Shown here piece by piece: positions 57,201-64,000 of a stretch of DNA of 64,000 nucleotides. The notes below the pieces were generated by a model, which was not told the DNA's origin, ran no database searches, and saw only the letters and a list, made by a program, of their open reading frames with translations. This DNA is from Streptomyces griseocarneus. GTDB lineage: Bacteria; Actinomycetota; Actinomycetes; Streptomycetales; Streptomycetaceae. How positions within the stretch are numbered: position 1 is the stretch's first letter; each line of letters starts with the position of its first letter. Made by a program: the position numbers and the translations under genes. The DNA is taken from positions 171,669 through 235,668 of the forward strand of contig PENC01000011.1 in NCBI GenBank assembly GCA_003674045.1. The letters run 5' to 3'.

Positions 57201-57264
57201 GCCGGATGCGCTCGTCCAGCACCCGCTTCAGTCGGGCTTCGGTGATGCTGCGGTCGTTGTGCAT
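54250..57264 (-). CDS. GH38 alpha-mannosidase
   Basis: The protein has 1004 residues. The zinc/nucleophile site is complete: H260/H262 and D264 in GHAHIDSAWLWPLRET, and Asp374 as nucleophile in WLPDTFGYS. The rest is the mid three-helix domain (TVLLHQFHDILPGTSIAWVH) and the C-terminal beta domain to the end. No signal peptide is visible, so it acts inside the cell on imported mannosides. It is the last gene of the operon with the sugar importer, GH5 and GH85 genes, which fits removal of alpha-mannose from N-glycan fragments. ATG 57264 has GAGGA ten bases upstream. Confidence 0.94.
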   Translation of the reverse strand: MHNDRSITEARLKRVLDERIRPAVYPESVPLTVSVWHAPGEPVPVAEGLAAGRKPIAPGAAWGPPWGTSWFTVAGRAPREWAGRTVEALLDLGFDENMPGFQCEGLVYRPDGSPVKGLNPRNQWVRVSEKAAGGEEVLLHVEASSNPVILDYHPFLPTELGDRETADGAPRYRLGRMDLAVFDPVVWELVQDLEVLGGLMAELSVDAPRRWEILRAVERALDAVDLQDVGGTAGRARELLADALAAPAHASAHRISAVGHAHIDSAWLWPLRETVRKVARTTSNMTALLEDEPDFVYAMSQAQQFAWIKEHRPEVYARVKKAVAEGRFVPVGGMWVESDTNMPGSEALARQFVHGKRFFLEEFGVETEEVWLPDTFGYSAALPQLVKLAGNKWFLTQKISWSQSNKFPHHTFWWEGLDGTRVFTHFPPIDTYNAQLSGQEIAHAVRNFREKGGATRSLAPTGWGDGGGGTTREHLARAKRLADLEGAARVVFEKPSAFFEKAHAEYGHAPVWVGELYLELHRATLTSQARTKQGNRRSEHLLREAELWAATAAVRTGFRYPYEALDRLWKTVLLHQFHDILPGTSIAWVHREAAETYAAVAAELEEIIGGALTALAGDGPAGGTVVFNTAPHARGGVEAHGAAVAEPAGGPAAVARPREGGGFVLDNGLLRVEIDERGLVVSVYDPAAGRESVAPGTAANLLQLHQDFPNMWDAWDVDHFYRNTVTDLTDVESLEPTDDGAAVRVVRAFGASRVEQVLSLPAGEKRLDVATEVDWHETEKFLKAAFPLDLHTDRVAAETQFGHLYRPTHTNTSWDAAKFEACAHRFVHLEEPGWGVAVVNDSTYGYDVTRAERDGGGTVTTVRLSLLRAPRFPDPRTDQGVHRFRYALVPDASLRDAVREGYRINLPERRVPGSAGVPPLVSVSGDSVVVSAVKLADDGSGDVVVRLYESLGGRASSRLTAGFTMGAVSVCDLLERPLSAVDAQDDGIELSFRPFEIKTLRLVR

Positions 57265-57324
57265 GGAGTCGGTGTCCTCACGCAGTAGGTCTACCAGGGG
57301 GATCTGCCGGGGTAATCGGTCGGT

Positions 57325-59367
57325 CTACCAGCGGAAAGCGACGGACGAGGGCGCCGAGGAGGCGTACGGCCCGGCCACCGCGCGCACCTCGACGCACGTG
57401 GCCGCCTCACCGGCGGTGCGGCGCAGGGCCGCGACGTAATAGGCATGCCCACAGGTGCCGCCGAGGAAGCGGCGGTCACCTCCCGGCAGCACCTGATGCA
57501 GCTCGAAGTGGCGCACGGGCTCCCCGCCCGCACCCGCCTCCCAGGTCAGCCGCAGCGCCGCCGTCCCGTCGGCCTTCTTCCGGGACGCGGTCACCCGGAG
57601 CGCGCCCGGGCGCGCGGGCGGACGCGGCGCGCCGTCCCGCACGGCCAGCCCGCCGAGCCGCCAGCGCACTGTTCCACCGGCCTGCGCGGTGAGCCGTACG
57701 CCCAGGGCGCGCAGTTCGCGGCCCGCGCGGCCGCGCAGCAGGGCACCGACGCGCAGCACGGCCGTGGTCCAGCCGCGCCCGCCCGCGGGCAGTGTGCCCA
57801 CCGGCAGGTAGGTGACGGCATCCGATTCCACGGCCAGTTCCACGCGGACCGCGGCGGAACCGGCGTCGGTCCGGTGCGTCAGCTCCACCACCGTGGCGGC
57901 GGACAGCGGCAGGCGTGCCGTGTAGAGCTCGACCGTCGCCGGGGCGGTGAGCGGGCCCGTCACGAGGAGGCTGCTGCCGCCGCGCCACGCGTCGGCGAAG
58001 TCGAAGCCGACGGACGGCCGGGCGCCGTCCGTGCGCACCACCCAGCGGCGGCCGGGCAGCCGGTCCTGGAGGCCGAGGTGGTTCCAGGCGGAGTCCGACA
58101 GCCGCCGCCCCCGCTCGTACCAGGCCGTGCCGTGACCGGTGTTGAAGGTCGTCGCGAAGGGCAGCGCGGTGAGCGCCGAGCGGTCCGCCACGGACGCGGC
58201 GGGCGGGCGCCAGGGACCGCTCGGCGGCGCGGCCGGGTCGAGGCCCTCACCGGACCAGAACCGGTCGTCGCGCGCGTGGAACGCCGCCGGGGAGCGGTCG
58301 TCCGAAGGCAGGCTCTTCCACGTCCACTCGGGCCGGTAGAAGCCGTACGAGACGGTGTGCGGCCCGGTCGCGGGCACGGCCGCGTCCCAGTCGACGCGGG
58401 TGTCCCAGCCGCGGGCCTCCACGTCGACACCGGCCCACAGCTCGTACGGGCTCCGCCCCAGGCGCCGCGCGCGGTCCGCCGACGCGGCCAGCCCGGCCCG
58501 GTCCCAGCCGAAGTTGAGGAACATCGAGTCGGCCGCCCGGAAGAAGGCGGTGTTGTGGTCGTTCAGCTCGTTCTGCCAGGAGACGTCGCCGGAGATCGCC
58601 ATCGCGTCGTACCAGGTGACGCGCAGCCCGGTGCCGCGGGCGCGGAGGTACGCCACGAAGTCCCGCATGTCCGCGCCCAGCCGTGCGTCACCGCCGCCGG
58701 TCTCGGCGTTCAGGAACCAGCCGTCGAAGCCGTACGCCCGCGCCACCCGGATCAGCTGGTCGGCCAGCGGGAAGCCGCCGCCCGGAGCGCGCCGCACCAG
58801 CTCCCGGGTCCAGCGCAGCCGCCCGCCGTACGCGGCCGGCGGCAGGAAGACCGTGCCGAGGACGGGCACGCCGTTGCGGTGCGCGGCGTCCACGACGGGC
58901 GCGTTCGGCGCGAGGATCAGGCCCTCGCCCGACGAACCGCCCCAGAACACCAGCTCGTCGAGGTACGCCCAGTGCGTCAGCGCGTAGAAGTCGGCGGTGC
59001 CCGACCCCTGCGACGGATTGCCCGAGGTCGGCGCGAACGCCACGAGTGCCGACACCCGCGCCTGGCCCGCGCGGGCCGTGCCGTTCACCGGCGGCGGGGT
59101 GAAGCGCGCGGCCAGCGGCACGGTCGCCCGGTTGAACGGCAGGTCGGCATCGTCCTCCGGCCGCCACGCGGCGAGGCTGCGCCGGCGGACCCCGGGCCCG
59201 GGCGAGCCGTCGGGGAGGCTGTCGGGGAACCAGTACGAGGCGTACGGCTGGAGGCCGCCGTCCTCGCCGTCCCTGCCCTCCGCCGTCGCCGGAGCGGGCA
59301 GGGCGAGGGCCGTGGCGGCCCCGGCGCCGAGGGCCAGGACATGGCGGCGGGTGGGTCTCACGGACAT
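57325..59367 (-). CDS. secreted GH85 endo-beta-N-acetylglucosaminidase
   Basis: The protein has 680 residues. The N-terminal signal is twin-arginine-like (RPTRRHVLALGAGAATALALPAPATA). GH85 catalytic residues are Asn220 and Glu222 in FDGWFLNAETG. Asn is the assisting residue of the substrate-assisted mechanism. Further GH85 marks are PYASYWFPDSLP, YLDELVFWGGSSGEGLILAPN and YGFYRPEWTWK. The C-terminal part is a beta-sandwich plus a fibronectin-like end (PARPGALRVTASRKK). It cuts the chitobiose core of N-glycans outside the cell, releasing glycans for the importer encoded upstream. It overlaps no neighbour: 21 bp to GH5 and 60 bp to GH38. Confidence 0.93.
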   Translation of the reverse strand: MSVRPTRRHVLALGAGAATALALPAPATAEGRDGEDGGLQPYASYWFPDSLPDGSPGPGVRRRSLAAWRPEDDADLPFNRATVPLAARFTPPPVNGTARAGQARVSALVAFAPTSGNPSQGSGTADFYALTHWAYLDELVFWGGSSGEGLILAPNAPVVDAAHRNGVPVLGTVFLPPAAYGGRLRWTRELVRRAPGGGFPLADQLIRVARAYGFDGWFLNAETGGGDARLGADMRDFVAYLRARGTGLRVTWYDAMAISGDVSWQNELNDHNTAFFRAADSMFLNFGWDRAGLAASADRARRLGRSPYELWAGVDVEARGWDTRVDWDAAVPATGPHTVSYGFYRPEWTWKSLPSDDRSPAAFHARDDRFWSGEGLDPAAPPSGPWRPPAASVADRSALTALPFATTFNTGHGTAWYERGRRLSDSAWNHLGLQDRLPGRRWVVRTDGARPSVGFDFADAWRGGSSLLVTGPLTAPATVELYTARLPLSAATVVELTHRTDAGSAAVRVELAVESDAVTYLPVGTLPAGGRGWTTAVLRVGALLRGRAGRELRALGVRLTAQAGGTVRWRLGGLAVRDGAPRPPARPGALRVTASRKKADGTAALRLTWEAGAGGEPVRHFELHQVLPGGDRRFLGGTCGHAYYVAALRRTAGEAATCVEVRAVAGPYASSAPSSVAFRW

Positions 59368-59388
59368 GGCTGCTCCTCGGGGCGGGGG

Positions 59389-60633
59389 CTACGACACCTG
59401 GGACACGGTCAGGACCTCCGTGATGCCGCGCGCCGCCAGGTGCTCGGCGTCACCGGCCCGTTGCGCCAGTACCGCCGCGGGCCGTCCTCCTGCCGCGGCG
59501 AGCTTCATCCACGCCTCGAAGTACGGCCCGCCCGGCGCGCACACCGCGCGCGACGGCGCCGCCTCCGGGTCCCCCACGTCCACGGCCAGCGCGGTCGACC
59601 GGACGGCCGGGGACGGCGCGTTCCCGGCGCCGCCGTGCTCGCGGGCGAGACGCGCGATCGTCCCGCCCGCCGGTTTGATCCGCCGGTCGTGGGTGAGCAG
59701 CCCCAGCCCGTACTCCAGCTCGGGGAAGTCGGCGAGCGCGCGGTCGACGTCGTGGGAGCACCACCAGGTGATGCCCCACAGCCCCGGGCAGTCCAGGGCG
59801 GCCCTGACCGTCGCCTCGGTGAACGCGGCGGCCTGTCCGGGCGGGATGTGCGGGGCGGGCGCGCCGACCTCCTGGAGCCACACCCGCCGGTCCGGGGCCG
59901 GCGCCCACGCCTTCGACAGCTCGACGAGATACGCGGCGTGCAGCCCGGTGGCCGCGCCGCGCGGGCCGTGCCGCTGGGCGGTGCCGTTGAAGACCCATGA
60001 GTGCACGGTGGTCATGGCGCCCAGCCGCGCCGAATGGGCGGGGGTGAAGGGGTGCGTGCCGTCGTACCACGCCACGTCGTACGAGGAGTGCGCGTGGGCG
60101 CGGCCGGGCGCGGCCCGCTCGCACGCGCCGAGCATCCGGACCAGCCACCGTTCCGCCTCCTTGCGCCCGATCCGGTCGGGGTCGGGGTGCGGGTCCCCGG
60201 CGAACTGGTTCACCTCGTTGCCGACGGTCATGCCGAGGAAGTGGGGCCGGTCGGCGAGGGCCCCGGCGAGCGCGGCCAGGTACGCCTCCTGCGCGGCGAC
60301 GACGTCGGGGTCGGTGAACAGGTTCCGGCGGTGCCAGGTCGTCGTCCAGGACGGGACGAAGTCGAAGCTGGAGAGGTGGCCCTGGAGGCCGTCCACGGCG
60401 ACGTCGAGCCCGCGCTCGCCCGCCGCGTCCACCAGGCTCACCAGCTGCTCCACGGCACGCGGCCGGATCAGTGTGCGGTTGGGCTGGAAGACCGGCCACA
60501 GCGGGAAGACACGGATGTGGTCGAGGCCGAGCGCCGCGACGGAGTCGAGGTCGGCGCGGATCTCGTCCAGGTCGAAGTCGAGCCAGTGGTGGAACCAGCC
60601 GCGGGTGGGCGTGTAGTTGACACCGAAGCGCAT
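59389..60633 (-). CDS. GH5_18-like beta-mannosidase
   Basis: The protein has 414 residues and a TIM-barrel clan GH-A fold without a signal peptide. The acid/base is Glu140 in TVGNEVNQF (N-E pair) and the nucleophile is Glu255 in VWLQEVGAP. The opening RFGVNYTPTRGWFHHWLDFDLDEIRADLDSVAALGLDHIRVFPLWP is the pattern of GH5 subfamily 18, whose bifidobacterial members cut the Man-beta-1,4-GlcNAc linkage of N-glycan cores. That fits its neighbours GH85 and GH38. The subfamily assignment is from pattern memory and was not aligned. ATG 60633 has GAAGGGAC upstream. Confidence 0.85.
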   Translation of the reverse strand: MRFGVNYTPTRGWFHHWLDFDLDEIRADLDSVAALGLDHIRVFPLWPVFQPNRTLIRPRAVEQLVSLVDAAGERGLDVAVDGLQGHLSSFDFVPSWTTTWHRRNLFTDPDVVAAQEAYLAALAGALADRPHFLGMTVGNEVNQFAGDPHPDPDRIGRKEAERWLVRMLGACERAAPGRAHAHSSYDVAWYDGTHPFTPAHSARLGAMTTVHSWVFNGTAQRHGPRGAATGLHAAYLVELSKAWAPAPDRRVWLQEVGAPAPHIPPGQAAAFTEATVRAALDCPGLWGITWWCSHDVDRALADFPELEYGLGLLTHDRRIKPAGGTIARLAREHGGAGNAPSPAVRSTALAVDVGDPEAAPSRAVCAPGGPYFEAWMKLAAAGGRPAAVLAQRAGDAEHLAARGITEVLTVSQVS

Positions 60634-60694
60634 GGTGTACGTCCCTTCGGGCGGGGGCCTGACGGTTGTCCGGCGACGGCGGTCCGGTGGCGGG

Positions 60695-61525
60695 TCAGCC
60701 CTTGACGGCGCCTTCGCCGACGCCGCGGAAGAAGTACCGCTGGAGGCAGGCGAACATCACGACCAGCGGGGCGACGGCGATGATCGTCCCGGCGGCCACC
60801 AGCCGGGGGTTCTGCTGGAAGGTGCCGTGCAGGTAGTTCAGGCCGACCGTGAGCGTGAAGCGGTCCGGGTCGGAGAGGACGATCAGCGGCCAGAGGAAGT
60901 CGTCCCACGCCCCCATGAACGAGAAGATCGCGACGACCGCGAGGGTGCCGCGCACGGACGGCAGGGCGATCCGCAGGAACCGCTGCCACACGTTCGCCCC
61001 GTCGATGACGGCGGCCTCCTCCACCTCGAACGGCAGGTTCGCGAACGCGTTGCGCATCAGCAGCACGTTGAGCGCCCCGACCGCGCCCGGCAGGACCACG
61101 GCGACGAGCGTGTTGTTGAGGCGCAGGTCGCGCATCATGGTGAACTGCGCGATGACGATGGACTCCAGCGGCACGAGCAGTGCCACCACGAACGCGAGCA
61201 CCGCCACCCGGCGGCCCCGGAAGCGCAGCCGGGCCAGCGCGTAACCGGCCAGTGAGGCCCCGACCAGGTTGGTGGCCACACTGGCGAGCGCGACCTTCAG
61301 GGAGTTCAGGGCGTAGTCCCAGACGGGGACGACGCGGGCGACGCCCGAGTAGTTGCCGAGCGTGGGGTGCTCGGGCAGAAAGCCCGGTGGGTATGTGTAG
61401 ATGTCCTCGGACGCGCCCTTGAACGACGTGGAGAGCTGCCAGAGGAACGGCCCCACGGTGACGCCCAGCACCACGAGCATCAGCAGATAGCGCAGTGCCT
61501 TCTCCCAGCCGGGGGCGCGGGTCAC
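60695..61525 (-). CDS. carbohydrate ABC transporter permease (MalG type)
   Basis: The protein has 276 residues and six membrane helices. The conserved EAA loop is read as FANLPFEVEEAAVIDGANVWQRFLRIALPSVRGTL. The first helix (LMLVVLGVTVGPFLWQLSTSFKG) and the ending YFFRGVGEGAVKG are typical of MalG-type proteins. It forms the channel with the next permease and the lipoprotein. No ATPase gene is in the operon, so a shared ATPase such as MsiK would energise it, as in other Streptomyces sugar importers. GTG 61525 overlaps the preceding stop as GTGA. Confidence 0.92.
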   Translation of the reverse strand: MTRAPGWEKALRYLLMLVVLGVTVGPFLWQLSTSFKGASEDIYTYPPGFLPEHPTLGNYSGVARVVPVWDYALNSLKVALASVATNLVGASLAGYALARLRFRGRRVAVLAFVVALLVPLESIVIAQFTMMRDLRLNNTLVAVVLPGAVGALNVLLMRNAFANLPFEVEEAAVIDGANVWQRFLRIALPSVRGTLAVVAIFSFMGAWDDFLWPLIVLSDPDRFTLTVGLNYLHGTFQQNPRLVAAGTIIAVAPLVVMFACLQRYFFRGVGEGAVKG

Positions 61526-62445
61526 GACGTGCTCTCCCCGCGGTCGGCGCGCAGTACCAGCAGCATCAGCAGCAGCGCGACGGCGAAGACGACCAGGGAG
61601 AGGGCCGAGGCGTAGCCGACGCGCCCGCCCAGCCCCGTACCGGTCCGCTGGACGAGCATCACGAGGGTCGTGTCCTGCCCCGCGGGCCCGCCGGTCGGCC
61701 CCGCCAGCAGATAGACCTCGGAGAAGACCTTGAAGGCGGCCACCGACGACAGGGCGCCGACCAGCACCATCGTGGAGCGCACGGCCGGGACGGTGACGCT
61801 GGTGAAGCGGCGCAGGGCGCCCGCCCCGTCGACGGCGGCGGCCTCGTGCAGCTCCCGGGGGACGTTCCCGAGCGCCGCCAGATACACGATCATGTAGTAG
61901 CCGAGGCCCTTCCAGACCGTCAGCGCCATCGCGCTGAACAGCAGCAGCCACTCGTCCCCGAGGAAGGCGACCGGCCCGGCGCCGAAGAACCGCAGGATCC
62001 CGTTGACCAGCCCGCGGTCGTCCAGCATCCAGCCCCAGATCAGCGACACCACGACGACGGAGGCCACGACCGGCGTGTAGAACGCCGACCGGAAGAACGT
62101 GACGCCCGGCAGCCGCTTCTCCACCAGCAGGGCGAGCAGCAGCGGCAGCAGCACGGTGAACGGCACGACCAGCAGGACGTACAGGCCGCTGTTGCGCAGT
62201 GCCACCCAGAACTGTTCGTCGTCCAGCATGTCCCGGAAGTTCCGCAGCCCCACCCAGTCCCCGGGGGCCAGGGCGCGGGCGTCGGTGAACGCCTTGTGGA
62301 CGGTGCTGAGAAAGGGATACAGGTCGAAGGCGACGACCACGGCGAGACCGGGCAGGAGGAAGAGCCAGGGGCTGATGGCGCGGTGGGTGCGGACGTGACG
62401 GGAGGGGCCGGCGGGGGTGCGGCGGACGGCGGGGTGCGGGCGCAC
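61522..62445 (-). CDS. carbohydrate ABC transporter permease (MalF type)
   Basis: The protein has about 307 residues from GTG 62445. Six membrane helices include PWLFLLPGLAVVVAFDLYPFLSTV at the start. The EAA loop is LGNVPRELHEAAAVDGAGALRRFTSVTVPAVRSTM. It pairs with the MalG-type protein encoded next. The start is uncertain because the basic N-terminus (RPHPAVRRTPAGPSRHVRTH) is not conserved, and only a weak site (AGGG) lies upstream. It begins five bases after the binding-protein stop. Confidence 0.9.
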   Translation of the reverse strand: MRPHPAVRRTPAGPSRHVRTHRAISPWLFLLPGLAVVVAFDLYPFLSTVHKAFTDARALAPGDWVGLRNFRDMLDDEQFWVALRNSGLYVLLVVPFTVLLPLLLALLVEKRLPGVTFFRSAFYTPVVASVVVVSLIWGWMLDDRGLVNGILRFFGAGPVAFLGDEWLLLFSAMALTVWKGLGYYMIVYLAALGNVPRELHEAAAVDGAGALRRFTSVTVPAVRSTMVLVGALSSVAAFKVFSEVYLLAGPTGGPAGQDTTLVMLVQRTGTGLGGRVGYASALSLVVFAVALLLMLLVLRADRGESTS

Positions 62446-62450
62446 GGCCG

Positions 62451-63752
62451 TCAGCCCTGCCCGAGGAGTTTGTCGCTCTGCGCCACGGCGTCGTCCAGCG
62501 CCTGTTCCGGCGACTTCTTGCCCTGGAGCGCCTTGGCGACCTCGTTCTTGAGGATCACCTTCATTTCCTCGCTCATCACCACCGGCGTGTAATTCACCGC
62601 CCCCTTGAGTATTTTCGCCGAGGCGACCCGGACGCGGCCCTCGTCGGTGCCGTCGTCCTTCGTCCAGTACGCGTCGTCCAGCGAGCCCTTCGTGCTGGGG
62701 AAGACAGCCACTTTGTGGGCGAATCCCTCCTGGTTCCCGCGGTCGGTGACGAAGTGCGCGAAGGCGACGGCCGCGGCCTTGTGCCTGCTCTGCTTGCTGA
62801 CGGCCAGCCCCATCACATACATGTTCGGCTTGCCGTTGTTGTTCGGGGCGTCGGTGATGCCGAGCTCCTTGTACAGCGCGGGTGCGTTCTTCTTGAACGT
62901 GTCCAGGTCGTGCGCGCTGCCCGGATTGATGGCGACCTTCTGCTCCAGGAATTTCTGGCCCGATGTGTCCGCGGTGTTGGTGAGCGCCTGGGTGTCGAGC
63001 CCGCCGATGCCGTAGAGCTCCTTGTACTTGCCGAGCAGTTCCACGCCCCTGGGCTCGTTGTAGGTGAACTTCGTGGCGTCGGCGTTCATCAGCCGCACGC
63101 CGTAGCGGCCGAAGTCCTCGATGGACGGGGTGCCCGCGAGCGTCGCGGTCTTCCCGCCGGACTTCCGGGCCAGGGCCGTCGCCGTGGCGAACAGCTCGTC
63201 GTAGGTCTTCGGGGGTTTCTCGGGGTCCAGGCCGGCCTGCCGGAACAGCGCCTTGTTGTAGAACAGCGGGCCGGTGTTGAGGTACCAGGGGAAGGCGTAC
63301 GCGCCGTCCAGGCCGGGCAGCGTGTTGCCCTGCCAGGCCTCCGGGGTGTACTCGTCCTTGTACCGCGCCGCCGCCTTCTCCCGGTCCAGATTGAGCAGGG
63401 TGCCGGCCTTGGCCAGGGGATAGGAGAGATCGGGCGACACATTGACCACGTCGGGGAGGGTGCCCGCGCCCGCGTCCGCGCCGAGTTTCTCCGCGTAGTT
63501 GTCGGCGGGCTGGTCCAGCCATTTGACCTTGACGTCCGGGTTCTGTTTCTCGAACTCCCCGATCAGGCCCTCGAAATAGTCCTTGAAGTTGCTGCGCAGA
63601 TTCCAGGTCTGGAACGTGATGCCGCCCTCGGGCCTGCCGCTCGCGTCGTCATCCCCCGAACCACCTCCGGAACCGCACGCGGTGAGCAGTACGGCGGACG
63701 CGAGGAGCGGTACGGCGGCAGCGGCTCTACGGGACAAGGGGGATATGGGCAT
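62451..63752 (-). CDS. sugar-binding lipoprotein of the ABC importer
   Basis: The protein has 433 residues. The signal ends at lipobox L-T-A-C with lipidated Cys26 (SAVLLTACGSGGGSGDD). The mature part is a type 1 extracellular solute-binding protein (TFQTWNLRSNFKDYFEGLIGEFEKQNPDVKVKWLDQPADNYAEKLGADAGAGTLPDVVNVS). It is first in the operon with two permeases, GH5, GH85 and GH38, so the ligand should be an N-glycan fragment. ATG 63752 is chosen because the frame upstream to 63860 encodes an unlikely sequence. AAGGAG lies 11 bases upstream. Confidence 0.92.
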   Translation of the reverse strand: MPISPLSRRAAAAVPLLASAVLLTACGSGGGSGDDDASGRPEGGITFQTWNLRSNFKDYFEGLIGEFEKQNPDVKVKWLDQPADNYAEKLGADAGAGTLPDVVNVSPDLSYPLAKAGTLLNLDREKAAARYKDEYTPEAWQGNTLPGLDGAYAFPWYLNTGPLFYNKALFRQAGLDPEKPPKTYDELFATATALARKSGGKTATLAGTPSIEDFGRYGVRLMNADATKFTYNEPRGVELLGKYKELYGIGGLDTQALTNTADTSGQKFLEQKVAINPGSAHDLDTFKKNAPALYKELGITDAPNNNGKPNMYVMGLAVSKQSRHKAAAVAFAHFVTDRGNQEGFAHKVAVFPSTKGSLDDAYWTKDDGTDEGRVRVASAKILKGAVNYTPVVMSEEMKVILKNEVAKALQGKKSPEQALDDAVAQSDKLLGQG

Positions 63753-63882
63753 GGCGCGGCGAACTCCTTCGGCAGGACCGGGAGGGGCGCCCGCGAGGGG
63801 GCCCGGGGGAGCGCAACAAAAGCTGCACCCGCCCCGCGGTGAAGTCAATACTCCCGGCAACGACTAATGCGCTTTACAACGC

Positions 63883-64000
63883 CTAACAGAATGAGTTGAT
63901 CTGTCTGAGGGCGATGAGGCAGCAAGCCAGGCGGAGGAAGGCTTCGTGGATGTCGGCCCGTCTCTCCCAGCGGATGCGGAGGCGTTTGAAGCCGTGGAGC
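63883..64000 (-). mobile_element. IS5-family transposase, C-terminal end (rest outside window)
   Basis: On the minus strand the frame ends ...LHGFKRLRIRWERRADIHEAF, then LRLACCLIALRQINSFC and TAG at 63885-63883. The RWERRADIHEAFLRLACCLI pattern is the characteristic C-terminus of IS5-type DDE transposases in Streptomyces. Only 39 codons are inside the window, so intactness cannot be judged. The IS end probably lies in 63853-63882, about 110-130 bp upstream of the sugar-binding gene start. It may have displaced the native promoter or regulator of the N-glycan operon. Confidence 0.8.

Noticed and set aside
57288..57331. Direct repeat GGTCTACCAG at 57288-57297 and 57322-57331
   Set aside because: Only 10 bp, and the second copy contains the GH85 stop codon; chance similarity is likely and there is no regulator to link it to.
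54250..63752. Mannan rather than N-glycan utilisation
   Set aside because: A GH85 endoglucosaminidase acts on the N-glycan chitobiose core and has no role in plain mannan degradation, so the N-glycan reading is preferred.
63865..63876. TAATGCGCTTTA, a LacI-operator-like dyad upstream of the sugar-binding gene
   Set aside because: It lies within about 20 bp of the transposase stop and may be part of the IS terminal repeat (GCGTTGTAAAGCG on the other strand). One pair is mismatched, and no LacI gene is in the window.
1..64000. tRNA, rRNA, riboswitch, CRISPR, phage or polyketide/NRPS gene cluster
   Set aside because: None of the diagnostic structures, repeats or domain motifs was seen in any intergenic region or frame.

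Overview
The window is high-GC actinobacterial chromosome and almost certainly Streptomyces. The signs are strong third-position G/C bias, frequent GTG starts, four-base GTGA/ATGA gene overlaps, candidate leaderless promoters, an ergothioneine egtABCD operon, and the short intergenic repeat family often seen in streptomycetes. I see about 62 protein genes, a transposase fragment at the right edge, no tRNA or rRNA, no CRISPR array and no polyketide or NRPS cluster.

Layout. 1-4350: the end of an alpha/beta hydrolase, a VOC protein and an ACT protein, then a cyanate module (nucleoside deaminase, cyanase, carbonic anhydrase) divergent from a CynR-like LysR regulator. 4357-14981: a two-component system divergent from a GT2 / DUF2064 / methyltransferase cassette, a UvrA-like ATPase, a GT87 membrane glycosyltransferase, and a cytochrome-b/YedY-like molybdopterin oxidoreductase followed by a membrane ORF that is open into an Fpg/Nei glycosylase. 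The two divergent intergenic regions of this block share a 19-bp sequence, which suggests one regulon. 15003-21505: amino-acid permease, GH92 alpha-mannosidase, FhuF-like Fe-S protein, PAS/HTH regulator, dodecin and universal stress protein. 21502-25875: the ergothioneine operon. 26018-32279: a P450, a DUF4239 membrane protein, a proline-rich secreted protein, an AidB-like acyl-CoA dehydrogenase with an enoyl-CoA hydratase, and a PaaX-like regulator. 32498-37951: GH18 hydrolase, an AfsQ/Cse-like RR-HK-lipoprotein operon, a polysaccharide deacetylase and a MarR regulator.

38020-49252 is a steroid C/D-ring (HIP) catabolic region. It holds counterparts, by order, size and family, of M. tuberculosis fadE33/ipdE2, fadE30/ipdE1, ipdF, kstR2, fadA6, ipdC, ipdB, ipdA, echA20, Rv3549c and Rv3548c, and it has two KstR2-type boxes. 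The HIP-CoA ligase fadD3 and the fadE31/fadE32 genes are not present here. 49375-54073: an NADP-binding reductase divergent from an HxlR regulator across a 28-bp perfect palindrome, then an ABC permease coupled to an unusual secreted-hydrolase/ABC-ATPase fusion.

54250-63752 is a six-gene operon that looks like an N-glycan utilisation locus: ABC sugar importer, GH5_18-like beta-mannosidase, GH85 endo-beta-N-acetylglucosaminidase and GH38 alpha-mannosidase, with the GH92 gene at 16.5-18.9 kb as a plausible partner. An IS5-family transposase end lies about 130 bp upstream of the first gene of this operon.
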